A DNA stretch of 64,000 nt from Leifsonia shinshuensis (GCF_031456835.1 NZ_JAVDVK010000001.1:1488001-1552000), one strand, 5' to 3'; shown: positions 1 to 10,019, counted from the stretch's first letter. The notes: generated by a model from the sequence alone, not told the origin. A program made the numbers and translations.

Positions 1-462
<462 letters not shown>

Positions 463-483
463 CTAGTGAGGCCGGGTGGCGCG

Positions 484-1776
484 CTACGCCAGCGGCTTGA
501 GCTCGAGCGCCGAGGCGTCCGCGGTGTCCGGGTTCACGAACGCGAAGGAGCGGAAGCCGGAGGCGGCCGCGCGGTCGAGCACGCCCTTGAGGTTCTTCGC
601 GCGCCGGTCGAGGCGGACGCGGCTCCCCCGGGCGACCAGTTCGGACTTGATCGCGACCAGGCGATCGAGCGGGACGGCGGGGTCGTAGACGAGCACGACG
701 GACTCCGACGAGGCGTCCTCGGGAAGCTCGATGAGGTCGACGACCCGCTCGAAGCCGATCGAGAACCCGGCGGCCGGGACATCGGTGCCGAGGAAGCGGC
801 CGATCATGCCGTCGTAGCGTCCGCCGCCGCCGACCGAGCTGCCCGAGCCGGGGTGCGAGATCTCGAAGATGGTCCCGGTGTAGTAGCCCATCCCGCGGAC
901 GAGCGTCGGGTCGAACCGCAGGCTGACGCCCGGCGGCAGGGTGTCGAGCGCGTGGGCGAGCGCCTCCAGGTCGGCCACCGCATCCGTGTCGAGCCCCTCG
1001 GGCAGGATGCCGGTGATCGCCTCGACCGTGAGCTCCACACCCCCGTCGGCCAGGTGCGGCTCGAGCTTGGCGAGCAGCCCGCCGAGCACGGCCGCGGCGT
1101 CGGCGCCGCCCTCCGCGAGCTCGGCGACCACGCCCTCCGCGCCGATCTTGTCGAGTTTGTCGATCGAGATCAGCACCTGGGGCCAGCGAGCCTCGTCGAA
1201 GCCGCAGTACTCCAGCAGCCCGTTCAGGATGCGGCGGTCGTTGATCCGGATCGTGCAGTCGCTGAGGCCCAGCGCCTCCAGGGCGGCCGCCGTCGCGGTG
1301 ATGAGCTCGACCTCGGCCAGCTGCGAGCCCTCGCCGATGATGTCGATGTCGCACTGCACGAACTGGCGGTAGCGGCCTTTCTGCGGTCGCTCCGCGCGCC
1401 AGACGGGGGCGATCTGGATGCTGCGGAACACCGGCGGCAGCTCCGCACGGTGCGAGGCGTAGAACCGCGCGAGCGGGACGGTGAGGTCGAACCGCAGGCC
1501 CAGGTCGGACAGGCTGAGCAGGTCGCCCGACTCCATCGCCGCCGAGAGGTCGTCGCCGTCGAGGCCGCGCTTCAGGATGCTGAACGACAGCTTCTCGTTG
1601 TCGCCGCCGAGCCCCGAGTGGAGGCGCTCCACGTCCTCCACGACGGGCGTCTCGATCTCGTCGAAGCCGTGGGCGGCGAAGCTGCGGCGGATCACCCCGA
1701 GGGCATGCTCGCGGCGGGCCTTCTCGGCGGGGAGGAAGTCGCGCATGCCGCGGGGCGGGGTGATCGGTAAGGCCAT
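484..1776 (-). CDS. hisS: Histidyl-tRNA synthetase
   Basis: Class II aminoacyl-tRNA synthetase charging tRNA-His; 430 residues, normal length. The class II motifs are visible: motif 2 around residues 127-141 (RAERPQKGRYRQF), the HisRS-specific VRGMGYYTGTIFE segment, and the GGGGRYDGM and GFSIGFER segments that carry motif 3. The anticodon-binding domain follows at the C-terminus. ATG at 1776-1774 was chosen because MALPITPPRGMRDF matches the family N-terminus and GGAAG lies upstream. The open frame continues far upstream, but that part resembles nothing. The leader contains a possible T-box-like sequence (see 1856-1868), which is unproven. Downstream on the same strand is eno. Confidence 0.97.
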   Translation of the reverse strand: MALPITPPRGMRDFLPAEKARREHALGVIRRSFAAHGFDEIETPVVEDVERLHSGLGGDNEKLSFSILKRGLDGDDLSAAMESGDLLSLSDLGLRFDLTVPLARFYASHRAELPPVFRSIQIAPVWRAERPQKGRYRQFVQCDIDIIGEGSQLAEVELITATAAALEALGLSDCTIRINDRRILNGLLEYCGFDEARWPQVLISIDKLDKIGAEGVVAELAEGGADAAAVLGGLLAKLEPHLADGGVELTVEAITGILPEGLDTDAVADLEALAHALDTLPPGVSLRFDPTLVRGMGYYTGTIFEISHPGSGSSVGGGGRYDGMIGRFLGTDVPAAGFSIGFERVVDLIELPEDASSESVVLVYDPAVPLDRLVAIKSELVARGSRVRLDRRAKNLKGVLDRAAASGFRSFAFVNPDTADASALELKPLA

Positions 1777-1855
1777 GCTCTGATTCTTCCATGTCGGCTC
1801 CCTGCACACCTCCCGGGGGGATCGCGGTGGCTCGGCCGACGCGCGTAAACTGCGG

Positions 1856-1868
1856 GCGTTGCCACCCT
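1856..1868 (-). promoter_or_regulatory. T-box-like sequence in the hisS leader (tentative)
   Basis: Read on the minus strand, bases 1868-1856 spell AGGGTGGCAACGC, close to the T-box antiterminator/antisequestrator element (AGGGTGGNACCGCG). It lies 80 bases upstream of the hisS ATG and just after a strong hairpin in the place where stem III would be. Against it: the variable base is C, which would pair with a G73 discriminator, whereas tRNA-His normally has C73; and I could not fold a convincing stem I or find a His specifier. Inference only. Confidence 0.25.
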
Positions 1869-2116
1869 GATGCCGCTCCGCGCGCGCGGCTCGGTGGTGT
1901 CCTCCACGGGGAGGACCTGGCATGAGTCGCATCCGTCCGACCACGGCGCCTGCTCGCTGCCAGACAGTAGAGGCCGACAACGCGTCCGTCGGGACCAGGA
2001 GCGCGCCGCCACCCGGCGTCTCACCCGAATGGCGAATGGACACCCCCACCGCGGACGCGCTGCCGGCCCCGCCCCCCGCCCTCGGCGCTGCCCACTCGGC
2101 GCTCCGGATCGGCATG

Positions 2117-2144
2117 TTGACCGATCGGCGTATTAGGTTAGGCT
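2117..2144 (+). promoter_or_regulatory. Promoter of the siderophore importer operon
   Basis: TTGACC at 2117-2122 (-35), a 16-base spacer, and TAGGCT at 2139-2144 (-10, fits TANNNT). Transcription would begin near 2151, giving a leader of about 65 bases before the ATG at 2216. The -10 lies inside the iron box, so repressor binding would block RNA polymerase directly. Confidence 0.7.
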
Positions 2145-2151
2145 TGCCTAA
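2133..2151 (+). promoter_or_regulatory. DtxR/IdeR iron box
   Basis: TTAGGTTAGGCTTGCCTAA matches the 19-base DtxR/IdeR consensus (TTAGGTTAGSCTAACCTAA) at 17 of 19 positions; the two differences are in the right half-site. It overlaps the -10 of the promoter driving the ABC importer at 2216-6263. Iron-loaded DtxR/IdeR would therefore repress uptake when iron is plentiful. The regulator gene itself is not in the window. Confidence 0.88.
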
Positions 2152-2215
2152 GACGGGCGCCCCTCCCCGAGGCGGCCGCCCGCATCCTCCCCCACCCTCC
2201 GAACCGAGGAGAGCC

Positions 2216-3271
2216 ATGCTCCCAGCACGCCCTGCCCGCGCCCGACGGTCCCGTCTCGTCACCATCGCCTCTGCCCTCGTCGCCTCCGCGGCGCTCGTGC
2301 TCACCGGCTGCAGCGCCGGCGGCTCCGGCGCTGAGAGCACGGCCGGCGGCGGCGACGGCGCCTTCCCGGTGACGGTGAAGAGCGCCCTCGGGTCCGCGAC
2401 CATCGACGCGAAGCCGAAGCGGATCGCGACCTGGGGCTGGGGTGCGCAGGACATCGTGCTCGCGCTGGGCATCGTCCCGGTCGCCATGCCGAGCTTCAGC
2501 TACGGCGGCGACGCGGACGGCGTGCTCCCCTGGGACGCGGACCGCATCAAGGAGCTCGGCGGGAAGACCCCGCAGATCCTCGACGCCGACACCGGCGAGG
2601 TGCCGTTCGAGCAGTTCGTCACGGCGAAGCCGGACGTCATCCTGGCGCCGTACTCCGGTCTCACCGAGACCGAGTACGACACCCTGAGCAAGATCGCCCC
2701 GGTCGTCGCCTACCCGGAGAAGCCGTGGGCGACCAGCTGGCGTGACCAGACGGCCATCGTCGGCAAGGCGCTCGGGATGACGAAGCAGGCGGACGCGCTG
2801 GTCGCCAAGACCGAGGACTCGGTCTCCGCCCTGGCCGCGAAGTACCCCGTGCTGAAGGACAAGACGTTCTTCTACGCCGCGGCCAACGAGCCCGGCAAGC
2901 TCAACGTGTACCGCGCGGAGGACCCGCGGGTGCAGCTGCTGAACGACCTCGGGCTGAAGAACTCCCCGAGCATCGCGTCCCTCGACGCGTCGAAGGGCGA
3001 CGGCAGCTTCTTCTACCAGCTCAGCAACGAGAACCTGTCGAAGATCGACACCGACCTCCTGGTGATGTACTTCGACAAGCAGTCCTCGGTGGACGCGTTC
3101 ACCTCCGACCCGCTCGTCGCCGCGATGCCCGCCATCAAGGAGAGACGCTTCGCCCCGATCGTCGGCGAGTCGTTCGTCGCCGCCACGAGCGCGCCGAGCG
3201 TGCTCAGCATCCCGTGGATGCTCGACCGCTACGTGCCCCAGCTGGCCGCCGCCGCGGACAAGGTGAAGTAA
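2216..3271 (+). CDS. Iron-siderophore ABC transporter substrate-binding lipoprotein
   Basis: Extracytoplasmic binding protein of the FepB/FhuD class (periplasmic-binding-protein type III fold), 351 residues, anchored as a lipoprotein. The N-terminus has basic residues, a hydrophobic stretch and the lipobox LTGC near residue 33, followed by a Gly/Ser-rich linker. The body contains the usual 'KPKRIATWGWGAQDIVLALG' type opening and 'FVTAKPDVILAPYSGLT'. ATG 2216 was chosen over upstream in-frame starts because it has GAGGAG just before it and gives a proper signal peptide. First gene of a four-gene importer operon under the iron box at 2133-2151. The siderophore cannot be told from the sequence. 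Confidence 0.92.
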   Translation: MLPARPARARRSRLVTIASALVASAALVLTGCSAGGSGAESTAGGGDGAFPVTVKSALGSATIDAKPKRIATWGWGAQDIVLALGIVPVAMPSFSYGGDADGVLPWDADRIKELGGKTPQILDADTGEVPFEQFVTAKPDVILAPYSGLTETEYDTLSKIAPVVAYPEKPWATSWRDQTAIVGKALGMTKQADALVAKTEDSVSALAAKYPVLKDKTFFYAAANEPGKLNVYRAEDPRVQLLNDLGLKNSPSIASLDASKGDGSFFYQLSNENLSKIDTDLLVMYFDKQSSVDAFTSDPLVAAMPAIKERRFAPIVGESFVAATSAPSVLSIPWMLDRYVPQLAAAADKVK

Positions 3272-3277
3272 GGCACG

Positions 3278-4348
3278 ATGCCGTCGAGCACCGTCGCCCC
3301 GGACGCCGGGCGCATCGGGGAGGGCCGCACGGCCGCCCCGATCGCCCGGCGCCGCCGGCGTCTGCTGCTGGGGTTCGCGGGCGCCGCCCTGCTGCTCGTC
3401 GTCCTCTCGGTGCTGAGCCTGATGGTCGGCGCACGCACGATCGCACCCGCCGACGTCCTGCACGCTCTGACCCACTACTCCCGGTCGGACCCGAACGCGC
3501 TGGTCGTCGTCGACAGCCGGCTGCCCCGCACGCTGCTCGGCATCGCCGCCGGCCTCGGGCTGGGACTCGCGGGCACCGTCATGCAGGGACTGTCGCGCAA
3601 CCCGCTCGCCGACCCCGGCATCCTGGGCGTCAACTTCGGGGCGTCGCTGGCGGTCGTCGTGGCGATCGCGTTCCTCGGCGTGACCGCTCCCTCCGGTTAC
3701 ATCTGGTTCGCCTTCGCGGGGGCGGCCCTCGCGTCCGCCCTCGTCTACGCCGTGTCGTCGCTCGGGCGCGAGGGGGCGACGCCGGTGAAGCTGGCGCTCG
3801 CTGGCGCCGCCGTCTCCGCGGCCCTCGGGTCCCTGATCACCGCGGTGGAGCTGACCAGCCGCGTCTCCCTGGACGCGATGCGGTTCTGGCAGGTCGGCTC
3901 GCTCGCGGGACGGGGGTTCGGTGTCCTGCTGCAGGTGCTCCCCACGCTGGCTCTCGGCGCGGTGATCGCCCTCGCCCTGGGGCGTCTGCTCAACGGACTC
4001 GCGCTCGGCGACGACGTCGCGCGCGGGCTCGGCCAGCGGGTCGGCGTCAGCCGCGGCCTGAGCGGCGTCGCCGTCGTGCTGCTCTGCGGGTCCGCGACGG
4101 CGGCGGTCGGGCCGATCGCCTTCGCCGGGCTGATCGTGCCGCACATCGCGCGCCGGGTCGTCGGCGCCGACTACCGCTGGATCCTCGCCTACTCCGCGTT
4201 GCTCGCGCCGTCACTGCTGCTCGGCTGCGACATCATCGGTCGCGTCGTCGCGCCTCCCGGCGAGCTGCAGGTGGGCGTCGTGCTGGCCTTCGTCGGCGCA
4301 CCCGTCTTCATCGCGCTGGTCCGCCGTCGCCGGACGGTGGCCCTGTGA
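3278..4348 (+). CDS. FecCD-family siderophore ABC transporter permease (first)
   Basis: Integral membrane permease of the FecCD/BtuC family, 356 residues, with the many-helix layout of this family. Family marks seen: '[13 protein letters not shown]' after the first helices, '[21 protein letters not shown]' (broken here at the usual MQ..RNPLA..ILG core), and '[16 protein letters not shown]' near residue 280, the cytoplasmic coupling region. It starts six bases after the binding-protein stop, and its own stop overlaps the second permease by GTGA. FepD-like position in the operon. Confidence 0.93.
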   Translation: MPSSTVAPDAGRIGEGRTAAPIARRRRRLLLGFAGAALLLVVLSVLSLMVGARTIAPADVLHALTHYSRSDPNALVVVDSRLPRTLLGIAAGLGLGLAGTVMQGLSRNPLADPGILGVNFGASLAVVVAIAFLGVTAPSGYIWFAFAGAALASALVYAVSSLGREGATPVKLALAGAAVSAALGSLITAVELTSRVSLDAMRFWQVGSLAGRGFGVLLQVLPTLALGAVIALALGRLLNGLALGDDVARGLGQRVGVSRGLSGVAVVLLCGSATAAVGPIAFAGLIVPHIARRVVGADYRWILAYSALLAPSLLLGCDIIGRVVAPPGELQVGVVLAFVGAPVFIALVRRRRTVAL

Positions 4349-5415
4349 CCGGCGGCCGCTCCTCCGTGATCGCGGGGAGCGCCCGCCCGCTCGTCGCGGC
4401 CGTGCGCGCCGACCGTCGCGCGGGCCGGTCACGAATCGTGCGGGTCTCGGTGGTGCTCGCGGTCGCCGTGGTGGTCGTCGCAGCGGTGTCGCTGACGCTC
4501 GGCGCGGCCTCCGTCGCACCGCTCGACGTGCTGGCGGCCCTGGTCGGGCGAGCCGACCGCCTGACGTCCTTCGTCATCCTGGACCTTCGGCTGCCACGGC
4601 TGGTGGCCGGTGCGCTGGTCGGCGCCTGCCTCGGCCTGTCCGGGGCGCTCATCCAGTCGGTGGCGCGCAACCCGCTGGCGAGCCCGGACATCATCGGCAT
4701 CACCGCCGGGGCGAGCGCGACCGGCTCGATCGCGCTGATCTGGTTCGGGCTGACCGGACTGGCACTCTCCGGCATCGTGCTCGCGGGAACGCTGGCCGCG
4801 GCCGCCGTGATCTATGCGCTCGCCTGGCGCCGCGGGGTCAGCGGCTACCGCTTCGTGCTGATCGGGATCGGCATCGCCGCGTTCTGCGGCGGCATCGTCT
4901 CGTACGTGCTCACCCGCGGGGACATCTCCGATGTGCAGCAGGCGCTGGTGTGGATCACCGGCAGCCTGAACTCGGTCGATCCGTCCGCGCTGCTCGTGCT
5001 CGCCGTCGGCACCGTCGTGCTCGTCCCGTGCGCGCTGGCCGTCGGGCGTCCGCTCGGGGCGCTCTCGCTGGGCGACGACCTCGCGGCCGGGCTCGGGGTG
5101 CGCCCCGAGCCCACCCGGCTCGCCGTCGTCGCGGTGGCCGTCGCGCTGGCGGCGATCGCCGTCGCGGTGGCCGGCCCGGTCTCGTTCGTCGCGTTCCTCG
5201 CGGCGCCGATCGCCCGGCGGCTCGTCGGGCGCGGGTCGCTCGCGCTGGTGCCGTCGGCGCTGCTCGGTGCGCTCATCCTCGTCGTGTCCGACATCGCGGC
5301 CCAGTTCGCGATCCCGGGCGTGGTGCTGCCGGTCGGTGTCGTCACCGGCATCGTCGGGGCGCCGTATCTTCTCTGGCTGCTCGCCAGGACCAACAGTGTG
5401 GGCCGGGGAGGCTGA
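4345..5415 (+). CDS. FecCD-family siderophore ABC transporter permease (second)
   Basis: Second FecCD/FepG-type permease, 356 residues, pairing with the gene before it. It shows the same family pattern: '[22 protein letters not shown]', '[15 protein letters not shown]', and '[20 protein letters not shown]' in the coupling region. The GTG start (4345-4347) overlaps the upstream TGA in a GTGA quartet, implying translational coupling. The frame is open far upstream, but that part is only the shadow of the first permease. Confidence 0.93.
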   Translation: MTGGRSSVIAGSARPLVAAVRADRRAGRSRIVRVSVVLAVAVVVVAAVSLTLGAASVAPLDVLAALVGRADRLTSFVILDLRLPRLVAGALVGACLGLSGALIQSVARNPLASPDIIGITAGASATGSIALIWFGLTGLALSGIVLAGTLAAAAVIYALAWRRGVSGYRFVLIGIGIAAFCGGIVSYVLTRGDISDVQQALVWITGSLNSVDPSALLVLAVGTVVLVPCALAVGRPLGALSLGDDLAAGLGVRPEPTRLAVVAVAVALAAIAVAVAGPVSFVAFLAAPIARRLVGRGSLALVPSALLGALILVVSDIAAQFAIPGVVLPVGVVTGIVGAPYLLWLLARTNSVGRGG

Positions 5416-5417
5416 CC

Positions 5418-6263
<846 letters not shown>

Positions 6264-6273
6264 GCGGGGATTC

Positions 6274-7557
6274 CTACCGCGCTCGTGCTCTCTCCCTCGG
6301 CGTGGAGGCATCCGCAAGCGCTGCGAGCCCTGCCACGAAGGTGCTCTCGAAGCGGCTGATCTCGGACCGGTGAATACCGTTCCGGGTGGCGACGTCCTGC
6401 CACCCGGCAAGAACACTCGCCGCGCGCGCGATGTCTTCGGCGGCCTGTGCATCGGAGAGCCGGCAGGCTCGTGCGAGCTCCCGTAACCCGTCCGCCTCGT
6501 CGGACACGTCGCCCGCGCCCGCGATCGTCGTCTGCCGGAGATCAGGATCCGGGTTCGGATTGACGTCGAAGGCAGGCGACAGCGTCCACCCCGCGCGATC
6601 GCGGAGGAAGCCGTGATTCCGCAGATGGTCGTCGGTGTTGTGCAGACCGACGCTGACCGCGACGCGGCGGAAGAGCTGCCGGGCGTCGTCCTTCGGCCGG
6701 GCACTGACCTCTTCCAGACGCTCGGCGATGTCGACGTAGTCCGCCGAATCGCCGTCGTGATGCTCGAGAAGGGTCATCGCGCTGATGTAGCCGATCCTGC
6801 CCGGCGCAGCTTTCCCTGTTCCGCCGGCCCGGTCGAACCGGTCGAGCAGGAGGACGTGACGGCCCTCCACGCGGATCAGCCGGTGAGACGCGGTGCGGAC
6901 GCCTGACTGCTCGGCGAGGTCGAGCGCTGTCGCTTCCCAGGCCATCGCATCCCACTCGTCCGACTGGTGCGGGAACTTGGCGATCAGTTGACGCCCATCG
7001 TCTCCGAGGACCACGGCCTTCGGGCGCGCCCCGCCGAGCGAGCCGGTTCCCGCGTCCAGCAGCTCCTTGACCGCCGCGAAGTCGTCGTCGCGCGCGGCGG
7101 CATCCGCGGCACGCAGCAGTTCAGGGAGGCGGACGAGTCTGGGAACGGTGTGGCCGGGGTCGAGGAAGGGCGCCGTCGCGTCGGCACGAAAGCGCAGTGC
7201 GCCCTGCCGGGAGACGTCGCTGACGCCGGTCAGGAAGTCGACATCATCGAGCTCCCGCGGTCGTCGGGCCTCACGCAGAGCCAGTGCACGCTCGCGCTTC
7301 GCCATGAGGTTGCGGCCCCAGCGGTCGGGGGCGGAGTCGGCGAACGCTCCGGGCAGGCCGGAGACGTGCTGCGTGCCGGAGACCAGCTCGAACGCAGGAT
7401 CGATCGCGTAGGCATCCGGATGTGCTAGATAGTCCACCTCGTACTGGAAGGTCGTCGCCGTCAGGGTGCCGCGACCGCGGTGAAACTGCGCCCTTCCGAC
7501 AGCGACGGTGGTCCCTCCCAGTTCCAGGTGCACCTGCAGTGCGTCGTATCGATTCAC
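6274..7557 (-). CDS. hipA: HipA-type serine/threonine kinase toxin
   Basis: Toxin of a HipBA module; HipA kinases phosphorylate GltX (glutamyl-tRNA synthetase) or other aminoacyl-tRNA synthetases and induce dormancy. 427 residues. Seen: N-terminal HipA subdomain, Gly-rich loop GSLGGARPK (172-180), catalytic loop HNTDDHLRNHGF with N307, D309, H311 and N314, and the metal-binding DVN at 331-333. All expected catalytic residues are present, so it should be active. The GTG start overlaps the hipB stop (GTGA, 7554-7557). What it phosphorylates here is unknown. The pair lies between mazG and the iron operon and looks like an accessory insertion. Confidence 0.9.
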   Translation of the reverse strand: MNRYDALQVHLELGGTTVAVGRAQFHRGRGTLTATTFQYEVDYLAHPDAYAIDPAFELVSGTQHVSGLPGAFADSAPDRWGRNLMAKRERALALREARRPRELDDVDFLTGVSDVSRQGALRFRADATAPFLDPGHTVPRLVRLPELLRAADAAARDDDFAAVKELLDAGTGSLGGARPKAVVLGDDGRQLIAKFPHQSDEWDAMAWEATALDLAEQSGVRTASHRLIRVEGRHVLLLDRFDRAGGTGKAAPGRIGYISAMTLLEHHDGDSADYVDIAERLEEVSARPKDDARQLFRRVAVSVGLHNTDDHLRNHGFLRDRAGWTLSPAFDVNPNPDPDLRQTTIAGAGDVSDEADGLRELARACRLSDAQAAEDIARAASVLAGWQDVATRNGIHRSEISRFESTFVAGLAALADASTPRERARAR

Positions 7558-7850
7558 CGCACACGCTGCCGATCGATCAGCGCTGCGCGGGCACGACCCA
7601 GGTCGGTGTTCAGCGGGTCGAGGGCGTTCGTCAGAGTCTCCAGGATCCCGAGAGCACGCGCCACGCGGAGCACGACGTGGAAGCCGACTGTCGGATCGCC
7701 GTGCTCGAGCTTTCGGAGAGAGTCACGGGAGATATCGGCGCGCTCGGCCACCTGCTGGGTGGTGAGCCCGAGAATCTTGCGCCAGGCCGCCAGGTCGTCA
7801 CCGATCTCTCCGGCAGCGCGAATAACCTTCGCCGGCAGTTCCCCCGACAT
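7554..7850 (-). CDS. hipB: HipB-type antitoxin, XRE-family DNA-binding protein
   Basis: 98-residue Cro/C1-type helix-turn-helix protein. The HTH covers about residues 21-75 (LAAWRKILGLTTQQVAERADISRDSLRKLEHG). HipB proteins bind HipA and repress the operon. Start ATG 7850-7848 with a G-rich Shine-Dalgarno (AAAGGGGGTGG) just upstream. The gene is directly upstream of hipA with a four-base overlap, the usual antitoxin-first order. Its promoter carries an inverted repeat at 7866-7883 suitable for autoregulation. Confidence 0.88.
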   Translation of the reverse strand: MSGELPAKVIRAAGEIGDDLAAWRKILGLTTQQVAERADISRDSLRKLEHGDPTVGFHVVLRVARALGILETLTNALDPLNTDLGRARAALIDRQRVR

Positions 7851-7865
7851 GTCCCACCCCCTTTA

Positions 7866-7883
7866 TGACGAGCATGTCCGTCA
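7866..7883 (-). promoter_or_regulatory. Candidate HipB operator
   Basis: Perfect inverted repeat TGACG, eight bases, CGTCA. This is the same 5-8-5 geometry as the E. coli HipB operator (TATCC N8 GGATA), with a different half-site. It covers the expected transcription start, directly after the -10 hexamer and before the hipB ribosome-binding site. A further TGACG half-site lies at 7897-7901. The function is inferred from position and geometry. Confidence 0.65.
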
Positions 7884-7888
7884 GTATA
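7883..7888 (-). promoter_or_regulatory. hipBA promoter -10 element
   Basis: TATACT on the minus strand (7888-7883), a close match to TATAAT, 32 bases before the hipB ATG. The -35 region (about 7911-7906, CGAACA) is poor. A ten-base palindrome CCTTTAAAGG lies just upstream at 7912-7921. Confidence 0.55.
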
Positions 7889-7926
7889 GGGGTTAGTGAC
7901 GATTATGTTCGCCTTTAAAGGTACGC

Positions 7927-8625
7927 TCACGCGCTCTCGCGCGTCGCGGCCTCCTGGTCGCGGATCTCGCCCTGCAGGTCGCGGAGGGTCGAGCGGAGGG
8001 CGCGCTCCGCATCCAGCCCCTGCGCCTTGGCCGAGGCGACGATCGCGAGGAGCAGCGGGCCGAGCTCGTCCTCGCTGCCGACCTGGACGCCGCCCTGCTC
8101 CTGCAGGTCGAGCAGACCGACCTTCTCGGCGCGGCCGAGCAGCTTGTCGGCGAGGGCGAGCGAGGGCATGCCCTGGGGGATCCCGTCGAGCACGCTCGTG
8201 CGGCCGGGCTTCTCCTGCTTCTTCAGCTCGTCCCAGAAGCCGACCACGTCGTCGGCGGTCTCGGCCGTTCGCGCGTCGGCGGCGGCGCGGTCGCCGAAGA
8301 CGTGCGGGTGGCGGCCGACCATCTTCGCCGTCATGTGCGCCGCCACATCCTGGATGTCGAAGTCCTCGCCCGGCGTGTGCGCGGCGATGTCCGCGTGGAA
8401 CAGCACCTGGTAGAGCACGTCCCCGAGCTCTTCGAGGAGCTCGTCGCGGTCGCCGGTCTCGATGGCGTCGATGAGCTCGTACGTCTCCTCGATCAGGTAC
8501 TGCACCAGCGACTCGTGGGTCTGGTCGGCGTCCCACGGGCATCCACCCGGGGCTCGCAGCCGGGCCATCACCGCGACCAGCTCATCGAGCTTCGTCGCGG
8601 CCTCGGGGACCACTGTCTCGCCCAT
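7927..8625 (-). CDS. mazG: MazG nucleoside triphosphate pyrophosphohydrolase
   Basis: All-alpha NTP pyrophosphatase that hydrolyses (d)NTPs to monophosphate and pyrophosphate; 232 residues. The MazG core is clear: GGCPWDADQTHESL near residue 28, then EETYELIDAI and ELLEELGDVLYQVLFHA, whose acidic residues bind magnesium. A second, weaker MazG repeat follows after residue 130. ATG 8625 has AGGAG upstream. mazG is often next to eno in actinobacteria; here hipBA, the iron operon and hisS lie between them. Confidence 0.94.
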   Translation of the reverse strand: MGETVVPEAATKLDELVAVMARLRAPGGCPWDADQTHESLVQYLIEETYELIDAIETGDRDELLEELGDVLYQVLFHADIAAHTPGEDFDIQDVAAHMTAKMVGRHPHVFGDRAAADARTAETADDVVGFWDELKKQEKPGRTSVLDGIPQGMPSLALADKLLGRAEKVGLLDLQEQGGVQVGSEDELGPLLLAIVASAKAQGLDAERALRSTLRDLQGEIRDQEAATRESA

Positions 8626-8735
8626 CCGGATCTCCTCGCTCTACGATGCATCCATCCTGCCACCGGCTAGACTCGTCTGCGGTGTGCCGGGAAGTCTGGT
8701 CGGCGTCGAGTCCGTGACCCCAGATTGGTGATTCC

Positions 8736-9932
8736 ATGAGCATCATCCGCTCCGAGCGCACCGCCGCCGGCCTCCTGCTGGGCGCCGCCGCCCTCGGTCT
8801 CCTCCTCGCCAACACGCCGGTCGGGCCGACGCTGGTCGACATCCAGCACGCGTACCTCGGCGGCGGCTTCCTCAAGATCAGCGTGGGCCACGCGATCAGC
8901 GACGGACTGCTCGCGATCTTCTTCTTCATCGTCGCGGTCGAGCTCAAGCACGAGCTGGTCGCGGGCGAGCTGAACAGCGTGCAGAAGGCCATCCATCCGG
9001 CCATCGCGGCGGTCGCGGGCGTCATCGTGCCGGCCGGTCTGTACCTCGCACTCACCGTCGGCTCCGGCGTGCAGCAGGGCTGGCCGATCCCGACCGCCAC
9101 CGACATCGCCTTCGCGCTGGGCGTGCTGGCCGTGTTCGGGCGCGGGCTGCCGAACCGGCTGCGGGTCTTCCTGCTCGCCCTCGCCGTGCTCGACGACCTG
9201 ATCGCCATCCTGATCATCGCGGTGTTCTTCACCACCGACCCGAACCTGTGGGAGCTCGCGCTCGCGGCGGTCACCGTCGTCCTGTTCGGGGCCCTCAGCC
9301 GGATGCTGCGCGGACGGCTGCGCTGGCCGCTCGGTGTCCTCATGGTGCTGCTCGCGGCCCTCACGTGGTGGCTGGTGTACGACTCGGGCGTACACGCCAC
9401 GATCGCGGGCGTCGCACTGGGGCTCGCGATGGCGCGGCAGCCCGCGGGACGCGTCACGCACGCGCTCGAGCCGTGGTCGAACGGGGTTATCTTGCCGCTG
9501 TTCGCGTTCTCGGCGGCGCTCGTCGTCATCCCGCAGGTGTCGCCCTCGCAGCTCTCCCCCGCGTTCTGGGCGATCCTCATCGCCCTGCCGGTCGGCAAGG
9601 TGGTCGGCATCACGCTCGGTGGATGGCTCGGGTCGTTCACGAAGAAGGGGCCCGAGCGCGGTCGCATCTCGGTGTTCGGGCTGCTGACGATCTCGGCGCT
9701 CGGCGGCATCGGGTTCACGGTGTCTCTGCTCATGAACGAGCTCGCCTTCGCCGGCGCCGAGGAGGTGCGCGCCGAGGGGACCCTCGCCGTGCTCCTCGGA
9801 TCGGCGGTGTCGATCGTGCTGGCGGCCATCCTGGTCAGCCTGCTCGCCCGGCGCAACCGGCGGCTGCACCCGCACCCCCACCCGACCGGCCACGGCACGG
9901 CCGCCGCGGAGGTCGGCGCGGCCGGACACTGA
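8736..9932 (+). CDS. nhaA: Na+/H+ antiporter NhaA
   Basis: Inner-membrane NhaA antiporter, 398 residues, about 12 transmembrane helices. Seen: 'GLLAIFFFIVAVELKHEL', the discontinuous-helix segment PTATDIAFALGVLA, and LDDLIAILIIAVFF, whose paired aspartates match the ion-binding D163/D164 of E. coli NhaA. The C-terminal tail is His-rich (HPHPHPTGHG), unlike E. coli, and could affect pH or metal response (inference). It is divergent from mazG; a -10-like TAGACT lies at 8668-8673, giving a leader of about 55 bases. No strong Shine-Dalgarno is visible before the ATG. Confidence 0.95.
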   Translation: MSIIRSERTAAGLLLGAAALGLLLANTPVGPTLVDIQHAYLGGGFLKISVGHAISDGLLAIFFFIVAVELKHELVAGELNSVQKAIHPAIAAVAGVIVPAGLYLALTVGSGVQQGWPIPTATDIAFALGVLAVFGRGLPNRLRVFLLALAVLDDLIAILIIAVFFTTDPNLWELALAAVTVVLFGALSRMLRGRLRWPLGVLMVLLAALTWWLVYDSGVHATIAGVALGLAMARQPAGRVTHALEPWSNGVILPLFAFSAALVVIPQVSPSQLSPAFWAILIALPVGKVVGITLGGWLGSFTKKGPERGRISVFGLLTISALGGIGFTVSLLMNELAFAGAEEVRAEGTLAVLLGSAVSIVLAAILVSLLARRNRRLHPHPHPTGHGTAAAEVGAAGH

Positions 9933-10007
9933 GCGCGTTCCCGCGTCCGAAGGTGCCCGATCGGGTGCGCCTGTGACCGCAATCAGACGGCGGCACGCGC
10001 GATTCCG

Positions 10008-10013
10008 TACCCT
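10008..10013 (+). promoter_or_regulatory. Leaderless -10 element for the AIM24-family gene
   Basis: TACCCT (TANNNT) followed by exactly six bases and the ATG at 10020, which places transcription start on the first base of the start codon. No Shine-Dalgarno is present. Confidence 0.5.
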
Positions 10014-10019
10014 CCACCC

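Larger units (their letters stand above)
1777..2215. other. Intergenic region between hisS and the iron transporter operon
   Basis: 439 bases without a credible gene between two divergent units. It holds the hisS leader on the minus strand, with a strong hairpin (GTCCTCC / GGAGGAC arms around 1900-1916) and a T-box-like string at 1856-1868. On the plus strand it holds the iron-regulated promoter at 2117-2151. Open frames cross it in both directions, but they lack ribosome-binding sites and resemble no known family. Confidence 0.7.

Noticed and set aside
1900..2130. Cobalamin or other metabolite riboswitch before the iron transporter
   Set aside because: No B12 box or other known riboswitch core could be found; the iron box explains regulation.
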